Assembly (NCBI RefSeq): GCF_000516985.1
Contig: NW_006917091.1
Location: 5,638,518-5,702,517, forward strand
Source of the DNA: Pestalotiopsis fici W106-1
Lineage: Eukaryota > Ascomycota > Sordariomycetes > Amphisphaeriales > Sporocadaceae
Length of the DNA: 64,000 nt
Direction of reading: 5' to 3'
Below, in pieces: positions 46,702 to 57,300 of the stretch. The notes beneath the pieces were generated by a model. The model ran no database searches. It was not told the origin of the DNA and saw only the letters and a program-made list of their open reading frames with translations. How positions within the stretch are numbered: position 1 is the first letter of the stretch; every line of letters starts with the position of its first letter. The position numbers and the translations under genes are program-made.

Positions 46702-47470
46702 TGCTGCTGACTGGTGTACACCAAAAATGTGTCTTGGCGTCGGTACCTCACACAAACACACGAGAAATTGGGTTGAAGCTATACGATTGTACTTGCTTTA
46801 TAGCCACCATCCGGCCTATCAGTGATCTCCAATTTCGTAACCCGATCGCGGCAATTGCGACACATGTGCCTATGCCAATCTCTAGCCGGCAGCCATGCGT
46901 CCTGGCGTTATCTACGATCACGTCTTCAGTGGGGTGAGCACGCCATCGTCGCCCCTCCATTACACCATATGGCGCGCGCGCGCACCACACCCGAGCCGAG
47001 CCCGGCTAGTGATAATCAGACATTCTATCCATCAGCCAAGAGATTGGGACGCCAGCGAAATGGGGCGCGCAGCGAAGCAAGCCAAAGTTTAGTTTTGGGT
47101 CAAGATTAGTATGGCGAAATTTCCTGGTGCTTTGACTGGTCTCATTGCCCACGGGGGCCCGGCTTCATATCCTGGCACTCTTTCAACGAGGAATGTACCC
47201 AGCATGAGCTGAACAAGCATAGATGGGGACTCGAAGTAGGGATCACTGGGATTTGAGTAACGGAAAGGGGCCGACATGCTTGAATCACATCAAGGTGCCT
47301 GCAAGAGCACAACATAAAGTTGATATATGATGGCATTTGCAGCCGTGTAATTTTCTGTTCCCATGCTCGACCATTCCGCGTTTTCGATTTGTCCTACGTC
47401 TTGATATCGAGAGAGAGAAAGAACAAGAAAGGGAAAAAAAAAAGGAATAAAAAAGTTCTCTAGCGACACG
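46702..47470. other. Divergent promoter region between BVMO and MFS genes
   Basis: About 770 bases between two divergently transcribed genes, fitting shared control. It includes a GCGCGCGCGC run near 46972-46981. No gene recognised. Confidence 0.45.
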
Positions 47471-49213
47471 ATGTCTGTCCAGCCACGGAAGAGGTGGTGG
47501 CATGTGCAGTGGTACTCTGACTTGGACACAAAGGAGGAAAGAAAGCTCATTCTCAAGCTTGATTTACTCTTTGTCCCATATGCAGTATTGTCGGTGAGTG
47601 CTCTTCTCAATGCAACTCTTTGGGAAAGCGCACACTAATCGAGTGCATGTCTAGTACTGGGTAAAATATGTTGACCAGGCCAACTTGAGTATGTTCTATG
47701 AAGCAAATTATTGGTCGAACAGGATTCCTTCTAACACGATATAGACAATGCCTATGTTGCTGGCATGAAAGAGGACTTGGGGTTCTTTGGAAACCAGCTG
47801 GTCCAATTACAGACGTTTTACGTCGTCGGAGCTGTTGTCGGCCAACTCCCCTTCTTGTGGCTCTTTACTCATGTGCCCATGTACTGGCTGATTCCAATCA
47901 TGGACGTGGCCTGGGGCATTTTTACACTCCTTCAGTACCGGGCACACTCCTTTGCCGAGTTGGCCGCTTACCGCTTTCTGGTCGGATGGTTCGAGGTACA
48001 CTTGCCCTTTACTCGTGAGGTTTGAACAATCACTAATATGAATAGGCGGCATTCTTTCCAGCTATCCATTATGTGTTTGGTAAGTCTTGTGTTCTTGAAT
48101 ATTCGGTAACATGACTAATTCCACATCAGGGTCCTGGTACCGTGGCGATGAGATTGCCCGTCGAGGTGGCGTCTTCTACATTGGTCTCTCCTTGGGCACA
48201 CTGACGGCCGGTCTCATCCAAGCTGGCGCCTCTGCGCGACTTGATGGTGTCAATGGACTGGCAGGCTGGAGATGGATGTACATAATCTGCGCCATCATCA
48301 CCATTCCCATAGGTTTGCTGGGATACTTTCTCATTCCTGGCACTCCTCAGCAGCCGAATCGCTGGGTGCTCAAGCAGCATGATATTGACCTCAGCATCGA
48401 GCGGCTGAAGCGGGCGGGCCATAGTGCACGCGGCGCCGTCACGCTCGCGACGGTGAAAAAGGTCCTGCTGAGTCCACACTTTTGGGCCATCATTGGTGTC
48501 GACGTTCTCTTCTGGAATGCAGGCATTCACACTTCTGCCGGCGCCTTTTTGCTATGGATCAAGAGCCTTGGCCGGTATTCCACTGCCCACGTCAATGAGC
48601 TAGGCACTATCGCTCCAGCTTTGGGCATCTTTTACACCTTGTTCATCTGCTTCTCCTCAGATTTGTTCCTGGGTCCGGCGTGGGCCATTACTCTGTCCAC
48701 GGCCTGGAACGCCCTGGGCTTGCTCATCCTCGTCATCTGGGACGTGCCCGAGGCGGCCAAGTGGTTTGCCTTTTCCACCATTTACGCCTCGGTCGCCCTG
48801 TCGAGCGTCCTGCACGGCTGGGTCAATACGCAGCTCCGGGGCTCCCCGGCCGAGCGCTCCTTTACCCTGGTCCTCATGAATGCCATTTCCCAGTCCACCA
48901 CGGCGTGGACGCCTTTGCTCGTTTTTCCCACGGTCGAGGCTCCACGTTATCTCAAGGGTTTTGCGTTTTGTTTTGCTTGCGCCATTGTCTTGATCCCAGC
49001 CACGCATGCGCTCAAGGCCTATGTCAAGCGAAAGGAGTAAGCCGATTTCAAAAAATGATATTTGTAAGAATCATGTATGCTAACATTCCTTCTAGAGCCA
49101 AATCCAACGACTCGATTTCCACACTGTCTGAGGAGCCTCATGAGCCTCATGCAGATGATGGTGCAAGTAAGACGGCGGTGCAGACCACGCGAGCTGGTGG
49201 TACAAGCGAATAG
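47471..49213 (+). CDS. MFS transporter, anion:cation symporter (vitamin/pantothenate permease-like) family
   Basis: Spliced product of 488 aa from six exons: 47471-47593, 47655-47688, 47745-47995, 48046-48079, 48130-49036 and 49096-49213. Two exons are only 34 nt. Helix 1 carries the family hallmark WVKYVDQANLNNAYVAGM. Next come FLVGWFEAAFFPAIHYVFG, SWYRGDEIARRGGVFYIG and NGLAGWRWMYIICA. This is the Liz1/Fen2/Seo1 branch of anion:cation symporters. The final intron removes a TAA at 49038-49040 and adds a 39-residue acidic, Ser-rich tail (SISTLSEEPHEPHADDG); unspliced, the protein simply ends KRKE, so two C-termini are possible. Flanked by the BVMO and the FMN monooxygenases, it is the likely uptake step of that block (inference). 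Confidence 0.9.
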
Positions 49214-49865
49214 ACTAGTGGACATCATGATCCTGTCACTGAACAACGGTTTACTTAGTGTGTTGGTAGCATATCTGAAGAATGGCGACATGACCAAAAT
49301 CAGCAGTAGTCTATACCTGGACGACATGCTGCATCATATGTAGGTGGATGCAGATAGCATATAGAGTCAAGCAAGGGGATTATCCTGATACTAAGACAAG
49401 AATACCACATGTGCCAATACATTCAAACCCTCGACACGAGTCCACGTAAAGTTTGCGCAATCTAATTCCCTAACCTGATGGATGCATTTCCCACCCAGCC
49501 CTGCTTGTGTTTTCGTTATGCACCCGAATGAACATTTGGAGCTACTCTCAGACATAGATGCAGCCAAGATAGGAATACATCCGTCGGGATCAAGTCCGAT
49601 CAACAAGCTATATGCTGACTTATGGTGACATTGTGGGGGACTATCACGCCAGACAGCTCATCAGCTCATCCTCCCATCACTTGCCCCGCTATCGAGTATT
49701 GTATCATATTCATGCAGTATCACGGTGCGTCCGGTATATCTCCAGAAATAGTGGGGTCTGGGCGAGCACGTAAAGTTATACATAGCATGGTTGATTCCGT
49801 GTTCCCGTGTCTCAGTGCACACATTGTGATAGTGATTCAAGGTCAGAAGCTCCAAGCTTATCACA
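49214..49865. other. Intergenic region
   Basis: About 650 bases between the transporter and the first FMN-dependent monooxygenase, both on the plus strand. No regulator or reductase gene is hidden here on either strand. Small open frames only. Confidence 0.45.
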
Positions 49866-51564
49866 ATGGGAGAAACAGCCACTGATGGTCATGCCACCAT
49901 TGCAAACGGGGCCGATGATGGTATCCTGGGCAATGGAAAGAAGCAAATATTCTTGAATGCTTTTGACATGTCCACCGTGGGGCATCTCTCCCCTGGACAA
50001 TGGAAGGTTTGTGTCCATTTCTTGTTGTTCGCGATTGAGCAGAGGACCTAACATCAAAGCTAGAACCCTGGGGACAAGTCGGCGACAAAGCGAAAGCTCG
50101 AATACTGGATCGAGCTCGCCAAACTTTTGGAAAAGGGCGGCTTCAATGCCCTGTTCCTGGCGGATACATATGGAGGTTACGACACATATGAGCAGAGCCT
50201 CGATAATTGTATTCGGCGCGCGGCCCAATGGCCCATGACGGACCCAACCATTGTGAGTAACTGGCGTATCTGTTGACATATCTTGATATTAATCTTTGCC
50301 CAGCCCATCACGGCCATGGCAGCCGTGACCAAAAACTTGAACTTTGCCATTACTGCATCAACTTCATTCGAGCCACCATTTTTACTGGCCAAGAGATTTT
50401 CTACTCTTGATCATTTCACACAAGGTCGGTTTGGCTGGAACATTGTCACTTCCTGGAAAAAGGCGGCGTTCAAAGCTATTGGACTGGAGAACCCCATTGA
50501 GCATGACGAGAGATATCGCCAGGCAGACGAGTATCTCCGAGTATTGTACAAGTGAGTTGGAATCTTTCAATGGATACTAGTAACTGTTGCTAATGGACGA
50601 CTGAAGGCTCTGGGAAGGCTCATGGGCAGACGATGCCATTTCACCAGATCCTGCAAATGATAGCTATGCAGACCCGGACAAGATCAGGACCATTAAGCAT
50701 CACGGCAAATATTACAACCTCGACTCTCGGCATATTGTGGATCCATCGCCCCAGAGAACGCCGTTCCTGTTCCAGGCCGGTACCTCGGCCGCGGGCTCAG
50801 AATTTGCTGCGAGCCACGCAGAGGGAATCTTTGTCTCTTCTCACTCGCCTACGGTACTGCGACCCAAGGTGCAAAAGATTCGAGAGCTCGCACAATCTCA
50901 AGGGCGCGACCCGCGCTCCATCAAATTCTTTGGCACATATACACCCATCCTCGGCCGCACCGACGAGGAAGCCCGGGCCAAGTACGAGGAGCTCAAGAAG
51001 CACGCCTCGACGGTGGGCGGGCTGGTGCTGGTGAGCGGGTGGACGGGCATCGACCTGTCCAAGATCCCCATTGACCAGGAGATCACGGCGGCGGACTCGG
51101 TCGAGGCGCACAAGGTTCGCTCCATGCTCGACGCCTTTACGACGACGAGCGAGCAGGTGCCCAAGTGGACGCCGCGCGTCATTGCCGAAAAGGCGGCCAT
51201 TGGGGGTTTGGGACCCGTGGGCGTGGGCAGCCCGCAGACGGTCGCCGACGACCTGGTGCGCTGGGCCCGCGAGGCGGATCTCGACGGGTTCAATCTCGGC
51301 TACGTCACGACGCCCGGCACGTTCGAGGACGTGGTCGAGCTGCTCATTCCCGAGCTGAGGCGCCGCGGCATCTACCCCGAGCTAGAGGACTACGAGTCAG
51401 GTCTCACGGCGCGAGAGAGGATATACGGCAAGGGCCAGAGTGGACTGCGCGACGACCATACTGGTTCGGCTTACAAGTACGATCGATACCAAGAAGATCC
51501 ACCGTACAGCTCGGCTGAGGAGACGCAGCTGGCCGAGGGAAAAGTCGCTCAGCAGACAGCTTGA
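49866..51564 (+). CDS. FMN-dependent luciferase-like monooxygenase, NtaA/SnaA/DszA type (copy 1)
   Basis: Spliced product of 511 aa. Exons: 49866-50006, 50064-50252, 50304-50551 and 50607-51564. Family landmarks are LNAFDMSTVGHLSPGQW, ALFLADTYGGYDTY, SFEPPFLLAKRFSTLDHFT, GRFGWNIVTSWKKAA and DERYRQADEYLRV, followed by SPQRTPFLFQAGTS. These define the two-component flavin-dependent monooxygenases that cleave C-N or C-S bonds (nitrilotriacetate, dibenzothiophene sulfone, alkyl amines or sulfides). They need reduced FMN from a separate NADH:flavin reductase, which is not encoded nearby. The C-terminal 70 residues (DYESGLTARERIYG onward) extend past the barrel and are polar. The last exon is very rich in C/G at third codon positions (for example 51001-51380) compared with exons 2-3. 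Confidence 0.93.
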
Positions 51565-52308
51565 TGGGGACGCTGCCAAGGCGAGCAAGATGTTCGGGTC
51601 ATGACAGTACCGAACTTGCCGCCTGGATTTGTACGTTTGTTCGATTGAAGCAGTATACAGTGCCTATACCCTGCTAGTAGCTCCCTCTATTTGAAAGTCA
51701 TGTGTGGGGTGAGTGAGGATTCCAAAACACCGGATACTCGAATTGATGAAGACGTAAACTCTGATGAGCTCAACCAATAGGATTACGAACAAGACTGATT
51801 TCTCCTTTGCTTCTTTGCAAGTGATCAGGGATAACGGCGCTCCCCGGAGCCGGGTTGTTGACGCCATCGACATAGTCCTCCAAGCCTTATCTCCATTCTC
51901 TCTAGGCATGTGGTTCCGTAGAGGCATGGCAATGCGCCTTGGACAAAATTCCCCAACCACTTGGTATCCATTTCTAATGCAGCATCAAACATGTGGTTTC
52001 TTTGAGTTTCTTAATGTGTGTGCGTTTGTGTTAACCGAAGTGTATCGCAGCGCCGATCTACCGTGCGTTTCGCAACCCCGCATCGGCATTGCGTGATCAT
52101 TGCTGGTGTTGCGTGATCCGCGGGTGCAATGATGCCCGCTATGCCCTGAGGGCTCGCGTGGTTATGCCAAGCATATCGTGAATGAGCGTAAAAAGAAAAT
52201 GCAACACCTTGTCTTGGAATTGTTTGTTCTTTTGTGAGCTGTTCGATAAATTCTGCCCATCAGATTATTGCCAATTCCTCAGATAATTATACACAACGAC
52301 CATACAAC
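51565..52308. other. Intergenic region
   Basis: About 740 bases between the two FMN-dependent monooxygenases. No gene; small frames only. Confidence 0.45.
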
Positions 52309-54024
52309 ATGTCTGAGAACAGTCAGGCCGAAAGGCCCAAGAAGAATCTCGTTATCAATGCATTTGTTGAGATGTGTAAGTCGATTACTGAAAAATGATG
52401 TTGTGATTCGGTTCCCAAATGAGCTCATACATGTTGCAGGCAGTGGTCACCAGTCCCCAGGACTTTGGAGGCATCCCGATGATCAATCTTGGCGCTTCAA
52501 CGAGGTATCTCACTGGGTTGAATTGGCCAAAATACTGGAAGAAGCAAAATTCCACGGTATTTTCATTGCAGACGTACTTGGTAAGATTTCATTCTCGACG
52601 GGATTGGATTTACTTTGCTGACCAGAGTCGAACAGGGGGCTATGATGTCTACAGCAAGTCCCTGGATCCTGCCAAGATCTCGGGAGCACAATGGCCAGTC
52701 AACGAGCCTCTGGCTGTTGTATCGGCCATGGCCGCTGCTACCAAGTCCATAGGCTTTGGAGTCACGGTATCAACAACCTATGAAGAGCCGTATCATTTGG
52801 CCAGAAGATTGTCGACTGTTGATCATTTGACCAATGGACGTCTGGGATGGAACGTGAGTTGTGTCGTATCTTTTGAATCTGACATGCGCTGACCCGGATA
52901 GATCGTCACAAGTTATCTGGACTCGGCGGCTCGAAACATGGGTCGAACAGAGCAACCTCAGGTATGTCCCTCGAAAATAACCATGACCGACTATCATGGC
53001 TGACTACAAGTCCAGCACGATGATCGGTATGCCCAAGCAGAAGAGTACATCAAGGTCATGTACAAACTGTTCGAATCATCCTGGAGGGACGACGCCGTAA
53101 AGTTGGACCGCGAGAAAGGCATTTACACTCAGCCCGATCTGGTGCGGCAGATCAACCACGAGGGCAAGTTTTTCAAAGTACCCGGCCCGCATATCGTGCA
53201 GCCAAGTCCGCAGCGGACGCCGCTCCTGCTACAGGCCGGTACCTCGCGCGCCGGCAAGCTGTTTGCCGCCCAACACGCCGAGGCCATCTTTGTCTCGGCC
53301 CACGCGCCGCAGGTCTGCGCCAAGAGCATTGCCGAGGTGCGGGAGTTGGCAAAGACACAGTTTGGCCGTGACCCATCGAACCTCAAGGTCCTCGCCCTCG
53401 TGACACCCATCCTGGGAAGGACCACCGAGGAGGCCCAGGCCAAGCTCAAGGAGTTCCGGCAATATGCCTCCCACGAGGGTGCCCTGGCCCTCTTTGGCGG
53501 CTGGACTGGAATCGATCTGAGCCAATACGGCGACGACGAGGAGCTTCGCCACGTCGAGAGCAATGCGGTCAAGTCGACGGTCGAAGGGTATGCTCGCTTT
53601 GCTCCGGGTACTTCAAAGTGGACCAAGCACACCATTGCCGAACATGTAAGCATTGGCGGCAACGGGCCCATCTTTGTTGGCACGCCAGAAGAAGTAGCCG
53701 ATGGACTCGAGGTGTGGATCAAGGAGGCCGACATTGACGGTTTCAACTTTGTAAGTCTTCTGACATCTCAAGTGTAGCACAAACTAACTTGCGCAACAGG
53801 CATACGCGCTCTTCCCTCAGTCTTTCAAAGACATTATTGAACTGCTTTTGCCCGAATTGAAAAGGCGAGGCCTCTTTTGGGATGACTACGCTGTCGAAAA
53901 GGGCACTTATCGAGAGAACTTTTACCAAAAGCAAGGTCAAAAGGGTCCACTAGACGAGCATGTCGCTTCGTCATTTAGATGGAAGGCTGGGGTTTCCGCT
54001 GATCAGCACCCTATACCTGAGTAA
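52309..54024 (+). CDS. FMN-dependent luciferase-like monooxygenase, NtaA/SnaA/DszA type (copy 2)
   Basis: Spliced product of 481 aa from six exons: 52309-52375, 52440-52580, 52636-52853, 52902-52961, 53016-53750 and 53800-54024. It reads INAFVEMCSGHQSPGLWRHP, IFIADVLGGYDVYSKSLDP, TYEEPYHLARRLSTVDHLT, GRLGWNIVTSYLDSAARNMG, HDDRYAQAEEYIKVMYK and SPQRTPLLLQAGTSRAGKLF, matching the same two-component family as copy 1. The NIVTSYLDSAARNMG segment is the common form in the family, whereas copy 1 has NIVTSWKKAAFKAIG. The two differ throughout and share no intron position, so this is not a recent tandem duplicate. Substrate unknown; likely oxidative C-N or C-S cleavage using FMNH2 supplied from elsewhere. 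Confidence 0.93.
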
Positions 54025-54392
54025 GCTGGCCGAGTTGACATCTTGTTGGTTGAGCGTCATATTTAGGCAGAATAAGCAATGCCTTGGCTGCATCAGAGCT
54101 GTAAAAACTTACCCGGGAAGACTCCTTGTTCGATGATTGACTTTCAGTCTTGCATAAATGCCCCCTTCGAATACGCGTTCTGAGCCGTGGCAGATAAACG
54201 TGAAATTAGTCAATGCCAAGTGCTGCTAAAAGAGCTACCCAAAGCTCATCTTTTGAAAACGGAACAAAATGAAACCCAAGGAGAGTGGTTGAATTAGAGA
54301 GTCTTTATTTATGTCTATCTCCTGGGAACGTACAAGTAGGTATCTCTTGGCGTTCGTCTCTCGTAGAGTCTGCACTGATTGATGTCGATCGA
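54025..54392. other. Convergent 3' intergenic region
   Basis: About 370 bases between the stops of copy 2 (+) and TRS130 (-). It marks the right border of the accessory block. No gene. Confidence 0.5.
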
Positions 54393-57300
54393 TTAGACGC
54401 CGACTCGTCCAGCCTCACCTCTGGCTTGGACACCAAGAACAAGCGGTCCGCCGCCTGGCCCGCTAGCGTCTAGACTCAGAGTGACTTGTTCTCGATCAGC
54501 AATGACTCTGATCGCTTCACCCAAATTCCTCAAGTCTGTTTCGCATAGTCCAGTGTCACCGTCTACAGGGGTGACACCTCCACTACTGTTTCCAGAAACT
54601 GGGTCCATGGGGCCAAATGGTCTGACCTCCCGAATGTCGACATTGGGAAATGGCAGATAGCCCTCTCTTTGAGGAATCAGAAGAAGAGGTATGTCTGCTT
54701 CTGTTTCAGCCGTGCTGCTAAGATCCTCAGGAGCTGCAGACGGAGCGGGAATGACGAAATGGCCTTTCCTTCGTCCACCAATCAGCCAGGTCTCAGCAGG
54801 AGCAGTGACCTCGTATGAGAACTCCATATCTGACATTTCGTTGACCGGGGTAGCAGTGTCCCAGAGTCGAGTCCATCTGAGATGCAGTGTAGCAGGGGCA
54901 AGCTGATTGGTGGTCAGGATAGGCAAATCACCAATAGTGGTAGAGGAGCTGGGCATCAGTGATGATCCCTCAGGATTCAATCGAATATCGGCAGTGTGCA
55001 CAATGACCATACTTGGAACATCCACTGGGATAAGGATCGATTTCAACCCAACCTCGGCCGGCGTTGTTTGTAGGGCAAGTGTTGGATGATCAGACAGCCA
55101 CGACATGAGGAAGCCGTTCAGTGAAATCGCCAAATCTTGGCCGTTTTGGTCCAGTCCTAAACCTCTGAGTTGAGGTATCCATTCAATAGAAGAAAGAAAG
55201 TCTGTGGGCATGTGCCCAAGTAGTGCGGCTCGCTCCAAATCCAGTGCCGACAGCTCCCGCTCCACGTGCGGAAGGACTGTCGAAAACAGAAGACGCCCAA
55301 ACGGCTGCAATGTGTTGTCCTTTAGAGCAGTGGTGATCGAATTCTTGATGGTTTCGGCAATGTCATCCTTAATTATGCCGTACTCAAGCTTGAGGTACAT
55401 CGTCTTGCTACTCTTGGCTGTGACTTTCACGTTTTTACGAGAAATCTTGTATAGCAAGCTTGCAGGCTGTCTGGGGAAGATGACAACCGGGTCGCTCGGG
55501 GGCAAGCCAGACTTGGCCTCAAACACTTCCGATCCTACCAACTCACTGCTGAATAGACGCAGCGGACTTGAGCTGGACGTTGAAACTGTGAAGCGGGACA
55601 TGAGTGCCTTGTGCTTGAAAATATCTTGCACATTTACACCCAGCGCGAGTGATATCGGGATGCTTGGGGATTTCGAGAAGATAAATGTTCCATGCTCAGT
55701 GTTGTAAGAAACCTCGATCTTTACCGAGACGTGGGAAACATCATTTTCCACAGTAAAAGGGAACCGGACTTTGACCAGAGTCCCTTGCTTGATCTGACCG
55801 AAGCTGAATAAGCCTGCTTCAGGTGGTTTTGAAAAGTCCAGTCCCAGGGTTTCAGCATCCACGACCTTGGCTTCCGATGAGAGGAGGCGCAACCCAGCCG
55901 TTGCGGCCTTGACTTTGACTTGGGCACTACTGAGCTCGTTCCACCCAGAATCAAGCTCGACATCGACTGTATTGTTCTTGTCCAGTTGTATCCGGTTCGA
56001 AGGGACCAACCGGACATCGAGTGTGTCTGCGCGTTGGTAGATGGTGATGTAAGAAGACCTCAAGACATCATCCAGTGCGTCCTGAGCTCGGCTAGCATCA
56101 CGCTCGAGGTTGAGGCAAAGATTGCTGGCTACCAATTCGATTCTATCAATAGCATAGCCGCCTGGAACATTAACCTGTCGAGAAAATTAGTCACCGAAAC
56201 TGCAAAGAATATATCATACTCACAGTGCTGTCAAGCTTGAGCCTACTCAAGCCCGGCTTGATCGTTGTAGCCTCGGACAATTCGAGTTGCACCTCCTTTT
56301 GCGCACCAGGAGTCTGTCCCACCATTCGCGCACTAGCCTTTTGCACAGTGAATTCATCCACCAAAAGACTGCTTAGCTTCAGGAAAATCGAGAATCCGTC
56401 TCTTCCATCGTGGTATTCTGGAGTTTTATCGACTTCGATACTGGAGAAGAAATTTGATAGAGGTGCTCTGATTTCACTTGAGAGCAGTTTCGTTTCCGAC
56501 AGCAAATCGTTCAGGAAACCCTTGATAGCGTCATTGTCGGGATACTTGACAGGCTCCTTCTTTTCTCCTATGCGGAACGCGCGCTTCTGTTTTTGACGTT
56601 CGCTTTCGGCCGCTGCAGCCTTTGATAACAGCTTCAGCATGACCTTGACAAAATCATCCTTTCTGTCGAGTTCTCTCAAGCATTTTGAGTACATGACGAG
56701 CATCGAAAGCTCCAAAAGACTCCAGCCACTCTCTCCAAAGAATGGTGTCGTCCTCCAAAAGTAAGACGCAGCGGTGGCATAGTCCTCTTTGTGATATTTC
56801 AGGACGGCGAGATCAGCCATGCAGGCTTGCACCGAATGTGTGTGGTTGGCCACGGTATAGTGGCGTAAAGCCTTGTCCGTCAAAGTCTCATAAAGCCGAT
56901 AGAAGTCGTCGTTGTTGCTGAGAGCCGCACGCAAAAGATTGCTATTAATACCAGCGATGGAGACAATTTTTCTTGCCAGTGTTGCACCATCTTCCGGGGA
57001 TGGCGTGTTGTCATCCAAACTGATCTCAACCAAGTCCACCATAGAGGACTCGCCAACGACGGGGACGTGGGCCCAGCCGTCACTCCAACCTCTCTTCTTT
57101 CCGGATTCCTCGAGAATATTCCGAGACAGTGTGTATAGTTCGGCCCTCCGAGCAGCGAGATCTTCCAAGCCGGCTCTAAGGAAAGCTTTGGCCTTTGCAG
57201 CCTGATGCTCTGTTACCGCTGAATTTTGTCCTGGACCGGGAAAGGCGTTGGGACTGGGTGAGCGTGCACCGGGAGGTCCTGTGCGCAACGACGAGCTCCT

